A DNA stretch of 64,000 bases from Dryobates pubescens (Eukaryota > Chordata > Aves > Piciformes > Picidae). Positions 22,801 to 32,664 of the stretch are shown here, piece after piece. The stretch is taken from the NCBI RefSeq assembly GCF_014839835.1, contig NC_071642.1, positions 9,236,955 through 9,300,954 on the forward strand, written 5' to 3'. The notes below the pieces were generated by a model. It did not search any database and was not told where the DNA came from. It saw only the letters and a list, made by a program, of their open reading frames with translations. The first letter of the stretch is position 1. The number at the start of each line of letters is the position of its first letter. The translations under genes were made by a program, and so were the position numbers.

Positions 22801-24404
22801 GCTGTCCCCCCAGCAGCACTCTGCTTCTCAGAGAGATCCCCCAGCAGTCCCCCAGCCCTGGGTGCTCCCCCTGCACCCCCAGCAGCCCCCCAGCCCTGGG
22901 TGTCCCCTGTGCACCCCCAGCAGCCCCCCAGCCCTGGGTGCTCCCCATGCACCCTCAGCAGCCCCCCAGCCCTGGGTGTCCCCTGTGCACCCCCAGCTCC
23001 CCCCAGCCCTGGGTGTCCCCTGTGCACCCCCAGCAGCCTCCCAGCCCTGGGTGTCCCCTGTGTACCCCCAGCAGCCCCCTAGCTCTGGGTGTCCCTTGTG
23101 CACCCCAGCAGCCCCCTAGCTCTGGGTGCTCCCCTGTGCACCCCCAGCAGCCCCCTAGCTCTGGGTGCTCCCCCTGCACCCCCAGCTCCCCCCAGCCCTG
23201 GGTGCTCCCCCTGCACCCCCAGCAGCCCCCCAAGGCCCGGGGGGGCTCACCCTGGAAGTACTTGCCGCAGACCAGGCAGGCGTAGACGTTGATGTGGGAC
23301 AGGGAGATGGAGCACAGCTTCTCAAAGTCGAAGTCCAGGACACTCCTGGGGGCGGGGGGGGGAGGAAAGAACAGAGCTGTGGCAGCCCCCAGGACCGCGG
23401 GGGGAATACCCCAAAGCCCCCCCCGTGTCCCCCCCAGCCCAGCTCACTTGTTGATGGTGTCCAGGTAGGGGCAGTGGCGACTCCGCTGGTCCTCGGGGTC
23501 GAAGCGGCCGTAGCGCACTGGGGGGCGAGGGGGAGGGCGTTAGCGAGAGGGGGGCGTGTGGGGGGCGTTCATTAAGGGGGGGTCATTAAGGGAGCAGGTG
23601 GTTTAATGAAGTTGGGGATCATTAACACCTCGAGAGTCATTAGTGAGGTGCACTCAGTCCTGGCTGATCGAGAGGGGGTTGTTAGCACGGGGGGGCCTTA
23701 ATTACCACAGATCGCTAATGAAGGAGGGGCAGGGGACCTCGCTAGCACCGGGGGGGGGGATGTCTCCCGTCAGAGACACAGCAAATACCGTCCCCCGTTA
23801 AGCCTCACCGGGGGGCCCCCTCCGGTGCCTCCCTCCCTCCGCAGACTTCAGCCCCGGTGCCGCGCCTCCGCGCTAACTCCTCCCTACACCCGGTGGCACC
23901 GGAGTCCCCCGGCAGCCCCCCTCTACCCCATCCTACCACGTCCACGCTTCCCACCCCGCTGTCCCCTCCCCCCAGCACCCCGGAGGCCGCCCGGTGTCCC
24001 CCTCCCATAGTGTCCCCGGCACCCGGTGCCCCCCGTTCCCCGCACTCCCGGTGCTCACCGGCAGGCTCTGGCTCCGGGTCGGAGTCTCCATCAGGCTCCC
24101 GTTCACGCTTGACCCGCACCGGGCCGCTTACAGCGACGGGACGCTCCCAGGCCCCGCTCCCGGTACCCGGCTCCCGCTTGATGCGAGCGGGATCCACCGG
24201 CAGCGCCAGGCCGCTGTCCGCCGCCTCCCGCCGCCCGCGCTCGCGCTCCCCCTCCCGCCGCCCGCGGGACCGCTCCGCATCCCCTTCGTGGCGGCTGCGC
24301 GAGGAGCCCCGCGACGAGGAGGAGGAGGAGGAGGCGGCGCTGCCGCCGCCGGTGCCCCGCGGGGCCGCCCGCGCCTCCCGGTCCCGCTTCCCGCGGCTCG
24401 CCAT
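13820..24404 (-). CDS. USP39: USP39 (SAD1/65K tri-snRNP protein), 12 exons
   Basis: Inactive member of the ubiquitin-specific protease family, a component of the U4/U6.U5 tri-snRNP needed for pre-mRNA splicing in the nucleus. Exons (minus) are 24404-24059, 23517-23448, 23345-23251, 21527-21391, 20443-20291, 20186-19961, 19884-19807, 19687-19620, 17400-17069, 14681-14546, 14049-13963 and 13867-13820. Phases agree throughout, giving 591 aa (human 565). The N-terminus is Arg/Ser-rich with a serine run, matching the low-complexity mammalian N-terminus. A UBP-type zinc finger follows (CLVCGKYF, GRGLRSHAYIHSVQCSHH). The USP fold begins at GIVGLNNIKANDYANAVLQ, where the usual catalytic Cys is Asp, as in all USP39. 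Conserved ends are FVEKNPTIVNFPIT, HDGKPAEGSYRIHVLHH and DETNQQGA. It shares a head-to-head CpG promoter with C2orf68. Introns 3, 9 and 10 are inflated by minisatellites, and intron 4 holds a CR1. Confidence 0.97.
14122..14429 (+). repeat. 308-nt uninterrupted purine tract, USP39 intron 10-11
   Basis: Every base from 14122 to 14429 is G or A, built of GGGAGGGAGGAAAGAAGGGA units. In the USP39 transcript it is a 308-nt pure pyrimidine tract ending about 70 nt before the exon starting at 14049. Confidence 0.95.
15360..17010. repeat. 42-bp minisatellite in the intron upstream of USP39 exon 10
   Basis: About 39 units combine GGACCCTTTCAAACCCTCTT with CAGGCCCTTCCAACCCCCTCCT; some units are shortened. 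The first GG/AG and CTTT/CTTC positions vary. Unit length is 14 codons, so open frames of 604 codons (plus) and 250-290 codons (minus) appear. Degenerate copies extend left to about 15040. Confidence 0.96.
17480..18225. repeat. 53-bp minisatellite in USP39 intron 8
   Basis: The unit combines CCAGGAGGTGGGCAAGGAGG, TAGATCAGGAGGTGG and CTTTCATTCCCAGAGGG. Better copies lie at 17760-18130. A pure 13-bp GGTGGGCAAGGAG sub-array sits at 17620-17690. Confidence 0.93.
18235..19000. other. Less repetitive part of the USP39 intron between exons 8 and 9
   Basis: AT content here is higher than in the flanking arrays. The piece includes GCTCTAAAAATCCCC and CAAGCAATTAAAGCC around 18690-18720. No exon or known repeat was recognised. 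It may be old transposon sequence or conserved non-coding DNA. Confidence 0.35.
19010..19135. repeat. 30-bp minisatellite, 4 copies, USP39 intron
   Basis: Four nearly identical units of GGCCTTGGAGGGCACTGCCA followed by AGCCTGGCCA. Confidence 0.95.
19176..19327. repeat. 12-bp GCAGAGCAGAGG tandem array
   Basis: About 12 perfect or near-perfect units. The perfect identity suggests length polymorphism. Confidence 0.95.
20540..21345 (+). mobile_element. CR1 LINE 3' fragment in USP39 intron 4
   Basis: The copy contains the CR1 3'-region landmarks GGCTGGAGCAGGGCCAGAGA, GAGGCTGAGGGAGAGCTCAT, AGGAACAATTTCCTCC and CCCAGCCCTGGAGGGGCTCC. It lies antisense to USP39. It belongs to the same subfamily as the copy at 53945-54545. 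Truncated at its 5' side; borders are approximate. Confidence 0.8.
21710..22440. repeat. CAGCCCCACCCCCAACAGCACC minisatellite, USP39 intron 3
   Basis: From 21710 to 22130 units of about 21 bp (CCCCAACAGCACCCCAGCC) occur with expanded CCAGCCCCTCCCTCAACA versions. It then passes into longer units with GGTGGTGTCCCCCATGCC at 22150-22440. Confidence 0.92.
22840..23235. repeat. CAGCCCTGGGTGTCCCCTGTG minisatellite, USP39 intron 3
   Basis: About ten units of 36-39 bp (CCCCAGCAGCCCCCCAGCC plus CTGGGTGTCCCCTGTGCA) end next to the exon at 23251-23345. Confidence 0.92.
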
Positions 24405-24744
24405 GGCCGCCGCGCGCCGGCGCGAGAACGGGGCGTGGCCAGAGGCGCGCCGCAGCCGCTGCGCACGCGCCGGGGGGCGGGCCGGGGTCTCCGTACGCGC
24501 AGACGAGTAACGGACTCTGCGCACGCGCCGCGGCACGGCCGGCAGCGGGCCCGGGCGGTTTGACTACCGCGCTTGCGCACAACGGCCCGGGCCGGCTCCG
24601 CCCTTTGTGCGCCTGCGCGGTGGAGCGCCCCCTGGCGCCGCCGCCCTGCAGCCGCCGCGGGGCTTTTAAAGGGGCCGCGGTACCGGTACCGCTACCGGCC
24701 CCTCGGCCCCGCCCGCGACCCTCTCCTTAAGGCTTCTCCCGGCG
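24405..24744. promoter_or_regulatory. Bidirectional CpG promoter of USP39 and C2orf68
   Basis: The two start codons are 340 bp apart and point outwards. The stretch is CpG-dense and repeats NRF1-like words (TGCGCACGCGCC twice, GTACGCGCAG, TTGCGCACAA, GCGCCTGCGC). No TATA box was seen. Shared NRF1-driven control is inference from these motifs. Confidence 0.75.
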
Positions 24745-27279
24745 ATGGAGGCGGCTGTGGGCTGGCGCTGCCGGCCGGGCGGGCGGCTGGACATGAGCCA
24801 CGGCTTCGTGCGGCACATCCGGCACAACCAGATCGCCAGGTACCGGCACCGGCCCCGGCGGGGCCTGGGCGCTCCCTGTGCCGTCCCTGGCTCCTCTCCG
24901 CTCACGTCTCCGGTTGCCCCCTCAGGGACGCCTACGAGCGGGCCGTGCGGCAGGCGCGGGGGCGGGCGCGGGGCCGGCTCACGCCCACCCCGCCCCGGCC
25001 CCGCCGCCCCGATCAGCAGGTGTACCGGCCCCGGCCGCACGGTGAGCACCGGCCCGCGCGGGGGGCGCCGGGGGGCGCCCAGCTGATGGTGTGGGGCAGG
25101 AGAGGGCTCTCGAGGAGCACCCAGGGGTGCGGCCTGGTGGGGGGGGCAGCCAAGAGGGGAATGAATGAGGAGGGGGCGCCTGAGGGTGGGGGAGGGCCGA
25201 TTGGGCACCCCTGGGTGCATTGGGACATGAAGGGCACCCAAGGGTGAGGATCTCAGCGTGAACCGGGAAGTGAGGGGGAACCCCTGGGTGGGGTTTTGGG
25301 GGAGGGAATAGCCTGGCCTGGGGCACCCATGGGGGTGATAAATGAGGAGGGGGCACCTAAGGGTGGGGGAGGGGTAATCGGGCATCCCTGGGTGCGTTGG
25401 GGCATGAGGGGCACCCAAGGGTGGGCCAGAGGGTGTGGTGGCACCCGAGGGTGGGGATGTCAGGGTGGGCTGGGGCTTGAGGGAGTACCTGGGAGTAGAG
25501 GAAGGACTTGGGGTACCTCTGGGTGGGCTTGGGGCATGAGGAAGCACCCAAGGGGGTGATGGGGGCACCCCTGGGGGGCCTCGAGTGGGGCACCTTAGGG
25601 TGGGAAGGAAGCTGAGGGGACCCCCAGAGGAGCTGGGACATGGTGGGGGCAGCCTGGGTTGGGACACCCAAGGGTGAGCAAGGGGTAGAAAGAGACCCCC
25701 CCGGGGGGGCAGGGGTAGGGGGGGAGCACCCAAGGTGTGCCCTGGCTCCCCCCTGAGGGTGCAGGTGCCACAGGCGGCTCGGGGCGGGACACCAGCCCCG
25801 GGTCCCCCCCCGGCGACCCCCGCGGGCCGAGGCTCTTCTGCCTGGAGTACGAAGGGGACGACGGCTGCGTGACCTCCGTCGTCGTGCACCAGGTGGGCAC
25901 CGGGCACCGGGCCTGGCCGTGCCAGCTGCCCTGGCATGAAGGGGAAGGATGGGGGATGCCCCGTGGGGCAGTGGGGTGCAGTGGGTGCTATGTGGGTGCC
26001 AGTTTCCTTGGGGTGAAGTGGGAGGATGGGGGATGCCCCACGGGCCCAGGGGCGCAGCAGGTGCCAGGTGGGTGCCAGCTCCCTTGGGGTGAAGCGGAAG
26101 GATGGGGGACACCCCGGGAGGGCGGGGTGTGCCGGGGGGTGGGGCAGGGCGGGGTGTGCCGGGGGGGGGGCAGGGCGGGGTGTGCCGGGGGGGGGGGGCC
26201 GGGCGGGGTGTGCCGGGGGGGGGGCAGGGCGGGGTGTGCCGGGGGGGCTGGGCGGGGTGTGCCGGGGGGGCAGAGCGGGGTGCGTGGGGGGGGGCAGGGC
26301 TGGGTGTGCCGGGGGGGGTGGCAGGGCAGGGTGTGCCGGGGGGGGGGGGCAGGGCGGGGTGTGCCAGGGGGGAAGGCAGGGCAGGGTGTGCCGGGGGGGG
26401 GGGGCAGGGCGGGGTGTGCCAGGGGGGAAGGCAGGGCAGGGTGTGCCGGGGGGGGGGGGCAGGGCGGGGTGTGCCGGGGGGGGGCAGGGCGGGGTGCGCC
26501 GGGGGGGGCAGGGCTGGGTGTGCCGGGGGGGGCGGCAGGGCGGGGTGTGCCGGGGGGGGGCAGGGCGGGGTGTGCCGGGGGGGGGCAGGGCGGGGTGTGC
26601 CGGGGGTGCAGGGCGGGGTGTGCCAGGGGGGGCGGCAGGGCGGGGTGTGCCAGGGGGGGCGGCAGGGCGGGGTGTGCTGGGGAGGGGCAGGGCGGGGTGT
26701 GCCGTGGGCAGGGCGGGGTGTGCCGGGGGGGGGGGCAGGGCGGGGTGTGCCGGGGGGGCAGAGCGGGGTGTGCCGGGGGGGCAGGGCGGGGTGTGCCGGG
26801 GGGGGCGGCAGGGCGGGGTGTGCTGGGGGGGGGGGCAGGGCGGGGTGTGCCGGGGGGGCAGGGCAGGGTGTGCCGGGGGGGCAGAGCAGGGTGTGCTGGG
26901 GGGGGGGCGGCAGGGCGGGGTGTGCGGGGGGGCGGGGCAGGGCGGGGTGTGCCAGGGGGGGCGGCAGGGCAGGGTGTGCCGGGGGGGCAGGGCGGGGTGC
27001 GCCGGGGGGGGGCAGGGCTGGGTGTGCCGGGGGGGGGCGGCAGGGCGGGGTGTGCCGGGGGGGGGCAGGGCTGGGTGTGCCGGGGGGAGGGGCAGGGCGG
27101 GGTGCCCCGTGGGCAGGGGGCGCCCGCGGGGCACGGCTGCTGACAGGCTGCCGCAGGGGGACAGCGCCGAGGAGGTCACCCGCAGGGTGTGCGCCCGCAG
27201 CCCGCTGGAGCCCGCCCTGCGCCGCGCCCTGTGCCAGAGGGTGCAGGATGAGCTCAGCAAGCGCCGGGGCACGGGCTGA
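24745..27279 (+). CDS. C2orf68: C2orf68 homologue (UPF0561 family), 4 exons
   Basis: Small basic protein of unknown function. Coding exons are 24745-24839, 24926-25041, 25765-25892 and 27157-27279, with GT-AG borders and consistent phases, giving 153 aa (human about 166). The N-terminus carries the family hallmark GGRLDMSHGFVRHIRHNQIA. A highly basic stretch RQARGRARGRLTPTPPRPRR follows, then RLFCLEYEGDDGCVTSVVVHQ, and the C-terminus is LCQRVQDELSKRRGTG. The start is the first ATG in the CpG promoter, 340 bp from the USP39 start in opposite orientation, as in mammals. Intron 3 is filled by a G-run minisatellite. Function cannot be stated from the sequence. Confidence 0.92.
25080..25740. repeat. 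Degenerate GGGCACCCAAGGGTG repeat, C2orf68 intron 2
   Basis: Loose repeats of GGCACCCAAGGGTGGGGG and CCCCTGGGTGGGTTTGGGG of 60-90 bp spacing fill most of this intron. Confidence 0.7.
26108..27115 (+). repeat. 1-kb G-run minisatellite in C2orf68 intron 3
   Basis: About 45 units of GGGCAGGGCGGGGTGTGCCG followed by a G run of 6-12. The coding strand bears the G runs, so the nascent RNA and displaced DNA strand can form dense G-quadruplexes. Open frames exist in all three plus frames purely from composition. Confidence 0.95.
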
Positions 27280-27326
27280 GCCCGCTGCCGCCCCGCCGGG
27301 CACCGCTGCCCGCCGTGCCCACCGAC

Positions 27327-27332
27327 AATAAA
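27327..27332 (+). terminator. C2orf68: C2orf68 poly(A) signal
   Basis: AATAAA lies 48 nt after the stop codon, followed by GTGC-rich sequence. Confidence 0.9.
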
Positions 27333-27339
27333 GGTGCTG

Positions 27340-28370
27340 CAAGGTGCCGCCGCCTGCCGCCGCCGGGGGAGCCCGAGGCCCGGGGGAGGGAGCGGTGGCA
27401 TCCGGGCGCCGCTGTGCCGGGCTGCTGGCTGGGTGCCAAAGTGTGCCGGGTGCCCTCTGTGCCCTTCCTGGGTGCTGTGGTGTGCCCACGTGCCCCCAGC
27501 TCTGGCAGGGCCCCGCTCTGGGCTGGTGACCGCTTGGGGCCCGGAGTCGGTGTCCCCAGCGTGGCTCTTTCGTCCCCACCCCATCAAACCCCTTAGAGCC
27601 TTCTGGTGGCCCCAGAGCTCCCCCATGTACCTCCTGGGGGCTCCAAACCACCCCCAGGCCCCTCCTGGAGGAGCCACCACTCTCAGGAACCCCCTGAGAT
27701 ACCTCCTGGCGACCCAAAACCTCCTTCTGGTGGGCCAGGAACCCCCTTGAGATACCTTCTGGTGCCCACCAAAGCTCCTTTAGTTATCCCCTGGTGGCCC
27801 CAAGCCCCTCCTTCGGTACCTGCTGGAGGTGCCACTACTCAGGAAGCCTCTTTAGATACCTTCTGGTGACCCCAACCCCCCTCAGATACACCCTGGTGGC
27901 TCCAAACCACCCCCATGCTCCTCCTCAGATACCTCCTGGAGGAGCCACCACTCTCAGGAACCCCCTGAGATACCTCCTGGTGACCCAAAACCTCCCTCTG
28001 GTGGGCCAGGAACCCCCTTGGGATACCTTCTGGTGCCCACCAAAGCTCCTTTAGCTATCCCCTGGTGGCCCAACCCCCCCTTAGATACCTCCTGGAGGAG
28101 CCACCACTCCCAGGAACCCCCTTTAGATACCTTCTGGTGACCCCAAAAGCTCTCTCAGATAGCTCCTGGGGCTTGTTTATTGTAGGGTCTGCTCAAAGCT
28201 GCTGCTGCTGCTGGTTTGTTATTGCAGGGTGACCCCAAAACAGGTCCTGGTCCCTATTTCCTGTGGGGTCTCCCCCAAACAGCTCCTGGTGGTCTCTTGT
28301 AGGGTCTCCCATGGAAGCATCTCGATGTTCTGGTCAGGGAGGGGCTCCTCAAAACAAGTCCTGGTCCTTA
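27340..28370. other. Gap between convergent C2orf68 and VAMP5
   Basis: No exon was recognised. Degenerate CCTCCTGGTGGCCCCAA and GAACCCCCTGAGATACC repeats run from 27600 to 28150. RNF181 and TMEM150A, which lie here in mammals, were looked for by their conserved features and not seen. Confidence 0.6.
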
Positions 28371-28376
28371 TTTATT
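28371..28376 (-). terminator. VAMP5: Candidate VAMP5 poly(A) signal
   Basis: AATAAA on the minus strand about 530 nt after the VAMP5 stop. A second one exists at 28181-28176. Which one is used cannot be told. Confidence 0.5.
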
Positions 28377-28629
28377 GTGGGGTCTCCCCCAAACAGCTCC
28401 TGATGAGTTCTAGTAGGGTCTCCCCTGGGACCATCTCACTGCTCTCTTACTGCAGGGTCTCCCCCAAACAGGTCCTGGTCCCCATTTCCTGGGGGGTCTC
28501 CTGATGAGGAGGTCCTCAAAGCAGGTCCTGATGAGTTGTCCTGGCAGGGTCTCCTTGGAGCACCTCCTGGGGCTGCTTTCCTGCAGGGTCTTCCCAAAGC
28601 TGCTGCTGGTTTGTTAATGTAGGGTCTCC

Positions 28630-28860
28630 CCCAAACAAGTCCTGGTCCCTGTTTACGTTGGGGTCTCCCCCAAACAAGTCCTGGTCCCTGTTTATGTTGG
28701 GGTCTCCCCCAAACAAGTCCTGGTCCCTGTTTATGTTGGGGTCTCCCCCAAACAAGTCCTGGTCCCTGTTTATGTTGGGGTCTCCCCCAACAGGTCCTGG
28801 TCCCTGTTTATGTTGGGGTCTCCCCCAGTCAAGTCCTGCTCCCCCTTTCCTGTGGGGTCT
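28630..28860. repeat. 39-bp minisatellite in the VAMP5 3' UTR region
   Basis: Five to six units of TTGGGGTCTCCCCCAAACAA followed by GTCCTGGTCCCTGTTTATG. Degenerate copies reach left to about 28220. The unit is 13 codons, so a minus-strand open frame repeats GGDPNINRDQDLF, but it lies beyond the VAMP5 stop. Confidence 0.93.
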
Positions 28861-28907
28861 CCCCCAGACAGGTCCTGGTCCCCATTTCCCACGGGGTCTC
28901 CGCTGGC

Positions 28908-31462
28908 TCAGTGCCCTCCAGGCGTTGTGGCAGGGGTGGCAGTGCCAGGGGCAGGGGCTGGCCGGGACAGCCCCAGTGCCAGCACCAGCACCAGGAGGAG
29001 GATGAGGAGGAGGACGGCAGCGAGGCCGAAGGCCACCAAACGCCAGCGCCGGTGTGCCCTGCGCTGCTGCCGCGCCAGCGCCCGCGTGCTGCGGGTGAAG
29101 CTCTGGCCCTAGGGCACAGGGAGGGGCTGGGGTGGGCACACAGCACAGGGGGCAGCCTCTGCTTGTGCCACCTGTCCCTGCAGTGTGCCACTCCCCCTCC
29201 CTCCCCCAGGGCTGTACATCCCCAGAGGTGCCCATGAGTGCCCACCCAGGGCTCTACATCCCCATAGGTGCCCATGAGTGCCCATGCAGGGCTCTACATC
29301 CCCATAGGTGCCCATGAGTGCCCACCCAGGGCTCTACATCCCCAGAGGTGCCCATGAGTGCCCACCCAGAGCTTTACATCCCCAGAGGTGCCCATGAGTG
29401 CCCACCCAGAGCTCTACATCCCGATAGGTGCCCATGAGTGCCCACCCAGAGCTTTACATCCCCATAGGTGCCCATGAGTGCCCACCCAGAGCTTTACATC
29501 CCCAGAGGTGCCCATGAGTGCCCACCCAGAGCTCTACATCCCCATAGGTGCCCATGAGTGCCCACCCAGAGCTTTACATCCCCAGAGGTGCCCATGAGTG
29601 CCCACCCAGAGCTCTACATCCCCATAGGTGCCCATGAGTGCCCACCCAGAGCTTTACATCCCCAGAGGTGCCCATGAGTGCCCACCCAGAGCTCTACATC
29701 CCCATAGGTGCCCATGAGTGCCCACCCAGAGCTTTACATCCCCAGAGGTGCCCATGAGTGCTCCCCTTGGGGCTATGCATCCCTAGAGGTGCCCATGAGT
29801 GCCCTCCCTTGGGGCTGTACATCTCCACAGGTACCCAGGTGTGCCCAGCTCAGAGCTATACATCCCTAGAGGTGCCCATGAGTGCCCACCCAGGGCTTTA
29901 CATCCCCAGAGGTGCCCATGAGTGCCCACCCAGAGCTATACATCCCTAGAAGTGCCCATGAGTGCCCACCCTGGAGGTATACATCCCTAGAGGTGCCCAG
30001 GAGTGCCCACCCAGGGCTATCCATCACTGTAGTTGCCCAGGAGTGCCCCCCCACACACACCCCCCGGGCTATACATCCCCATAGGTGCCCAAGAGTGCCC
30101 CCTCTGGAGTTGTGCCCTCCCCCACGGGCTCTAGGTGTCTGTGGGTGCTCCCCTGGGTGCCTGTGGTGCCCACCATGGCACGCAGCTCCTGTGCCCGGTC
30201 GTCCAGCTCTGCCAGCCGCCCCTCCCTCTCCAGGGCCCGTGCCAGGTTCTTCTGCATCAGCTCCGTCACCTCCTCTGCCTGGCGCTGGCACTGCGCCAGC
30301 CCCGCCTGGGCACGGCCACCGGTGAGGGCACCGCGGGGACAGGGCACGGGGACGGCGGGTGGGGAAGCAGGGGGCATGGGCACAGCAGGACAGCAGGCAA
30401 CAGGGACAGAGGGACTGAGGGACCTTGGGGACGGAGGGACACGGGGACAGAGGGACACAGGGACAGAGGGACACACCTGGGCCATAGGGACTGAGGGACA
30501 CGGGGACTGAGGGACACACCTGGGCCATGGGGACTGAGGGACAGGGGGACAGAGGGACTGAGGGACACACCTGGGCCATGGGGACTGAGGGACACACCTG
30601 GGCCATGGGGACTGAGGGACAGGGGGACAGAGGGACACAGGGACAGAGGGACACACCTGGGCCATAGGGACTGAGGGACAGGGGGACAGAGGGACACACC
30701 TGGGCCATGGGGACTGAGGGACAGGGGGACAGAGGGACACGGGACACAGGCAGGACCTTGGGGACAGGAGCAGGTGGGGCACACAGGGAGATCAGAGCCC
30801 CGAGGGAACCGTGGGGATGGGGAGTGGGGCCCGAGGGGACATGGGGACAGCGAGGATCGGGACAGTGGGCACAAGGGGACCCTGGGGACAGATGGACACA
30901 GCCAGAGGGGCGTGGGGCCCAAGGGGACATGGGGACAGCAGAGCCTGGGGCTTAGGGATACAAGGAGACCTTGGTGGCACAGGTGGCACAGGGCCTGTGG
31001 GGACACGGGGACAAGAGACCCCCTGGGAAGGAGCACTGTGGGGAAGGGGCACCACGGGGACACTGGCACCGCGAGGAGGGGGCACATGGGGACAGGGGCA
31101 CCAAAGGGACAGGGCAGGTAACGACCTTGGGGACAGGACAGAGGGCACCCAGGGTGGGGTCAGGGCACCCGAGGGTGGCCCGGCTGTGGCACGGGGGTGC
31201 GGACGGCCGCCGAGGGGCGTGCGGGGGCAGGGAGGGGACCGCCGCCGCCACGCAGGGACAGGGCGACACGGAACGGCTCCCCCGGACCCCCCGGCCCGGG
31301 CCCGCGCCCCTCCCGCCAGCAGAAAGAGCCCCGCGGCGTGGCACCGGCGCCGGGGGTTGTCCCTGACCCCCGGGAGGCTGCGGGGGGTCCCCGAGACCCG
31401 GGCGGTCCTGCGTGTCCCGCCCAGCCCCGGGAACCGAAAGCGAAAGCGCTGGCGCTTACCAT
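28908..31462 (-). CDS. VAMP5: VAMP5 (myobrevin), 3 exons
   Basis: R-SNARE-like tail-anchored membrane protein of the VAMP family, known in mammals from muscle and plasma-membrane compartments. Coding exons (minus) are 31462-31460 (the ATG alone, followed at once by GTAAG), 30305-30174 and 29108-28908, phase 0 at each border; 111 aa (human 116). The SNARE-type helix starts AGLAQCQRQAEEVTELMQKN and continues LAELDDRAQELRAM. Exon 3 gives a basic linker (STRALARQQRRAHRRWRL), then one transmembrane helix VLLLILLLVLVLALG and a short luminal tail ending TPGGH. The SNARE helix is short and diverged, as in mammalian VAMP5. VAMP8 lies upstream on the same strand. Confidence 0.9.
29200..29960. repeat. 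40-bp minisatellite with an 80-bp dimer, VAMP5 intron 2
   Basis: The unit is GTGCCCATGAGTGCCCACCC plus AGAGCTTTACATCCCCAGAG. From 29440 to 29760 two versions alternate strictly (GCTTTACATCCCCAGAG and GCTCTACATCCCCATAG), giving an 80-bp higher-order repeat. Confidence 0.95.
30415..30745. repeat. GGGACTGAGGGACA minisatellite, VAMP5 intron 1
   Basis: Units mix GGGACAGAGGGACACACCTG, GGCCATGGGGACTGAGGGAC and AGGGGGACAGAG. Looser GGGGACA repeats go on to about 31000. Confidence 0.92.
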
Positions 31463-32610
31463 GGTGCTGGGGGTCGGTGCTCGGCGAGTGCCGGGGATCG
31501 GTCCCCGGTGGGCACCGCTACCGGAGCGCCTGTCGCCGTCCCCTCTGCTCCCGTCCGGTCCCGCCCCGGGCCCCAGCGGCCACCCCCGGCGGGAGGTACC
31601 GTGACCGGCAGCTGCGTGTCCCTTCCCCGGGGGCATTGGCCCCGGGAGCCTGCAGGTCCCCGCAGGGCGCTCCCGGTCCCGCAGCTCCGGCGCCCCGCAG
31701 GCCCCTGGCCGTGGGGTCCCCCAACCCCCCCGATGCCACCCGGTCCCCTACAGCCCCCAGAGGTGGGGGGAGCCCCCCGACCCCCTCCCCATGTCCCCAA
31801 CCCCCCCTCAAATGCGCCCCTGGGACCCCCCGAGTCCCTTACCCCCCTCCCCCAGCCCAGACACGGGGCTCACACCTGGGTCCCCCGGGACCCCCTTCCC
31901 CCTCCCCAGCTGTACCCAGCGCCCCCCATGTACCTAAAGCACCCCACACGTGGGTGTGTCCCCCCAGGGACCCCCTATGTTGCTGGGGCCCCCTCCCCCC
32001 GCAGGCTCCCCCACGGCAGGTTGGCAGTGCCACCACACTGTGTCCTTTGTTCCCTGGCGCCAGCCACCCGCCTGGCACCGCTCCCCCCGCGCCGTGGCAC
32101 GGCATCACGTGGCCCTACTAGCAGCCCCACTGTGTGCCCGACTCGTGTCCCCCCGTGTCTCCACTCGTGACCCCCCGTGTCCCCACTCATGTCCTCCCCA
32201 TGTCTGTGTCCCTACTCATGTGTCCCCTGTGTGTGTCCTCACTCGTGACCCCCCGTGTCCCCAATTGTCACCTGCCCCCACTCATGTCCTCCCCATGTGT
32301 GTCCCCTCCACGTGTCCCCACTCATGACCCCCCGTGTCCCCATGTGTGTCCCCAATTGTCACCTGTCCCCACTCGTGTCCTCCCCATGTGTCCCCTCCAT
32401 GTGTCCCCACTCATGACCTCCCGTGTCCCCATGTGTGTCCCCACTTGTCACCTCTGTCCCCACTCGTGTCCTCCCCATGTGCATCCCCACCCGTGTCCCC
32501 CCTCCCCCGTGCCCCCCACTCATGTCCCTCCCGAGTCCTCTCCCCCCTCCCGCTCCCCTCCCCACGTCCCCACTCGTGTCTGGCACTCAGTCTGCTCAGC
32601 GGTCTCGGGG
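31463..32610. other. Interval between VAMP5 and the VAMP8 3' end
   Basis: The first 250 bp are the CpG-rich presumed VAMP5 promoter. The region 31700-32130 is C-rich sequence without exons. The region 32130-32590 is a degenerate repeat of CCCACTCATGACCCCCCGTG and TCCTCCCCATGTGTG. Confidence 0.65.
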
Positions 32611-32611
32611 C

Positions 32612-32617
32612 TGTATT
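32612..32617 (-). terminator. VAMP8: Candidate VAMP8 poly(A) signal (AATACA variant)
   Basis: AATACA on the minus strand lies about 50 nt after the stop. It is a weak variant hexamer, and no canonical one was seen nearby. Confidence 0.4.
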
Positions 32618-32664
32618 GCCGGGGGGTGCCCGGGGGGGTGCCCGGGGGGGTGCCCGGGGGGTGC

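Noticed and set aside
22000-23300. Proline-rich open frames such as QPWVSPVHPQQPPSPGC
   Set aside because: Direct translation of the USP39 intron 3 minisatellites, with no independent evidence.
24666-27717. 1004-codon minus-strand Pro-rich open frame over C2orf68
   Set aside because: Composition effect of the G-run minisatellite. No family match, and the C2orf68 exons on the other strand explain the region.
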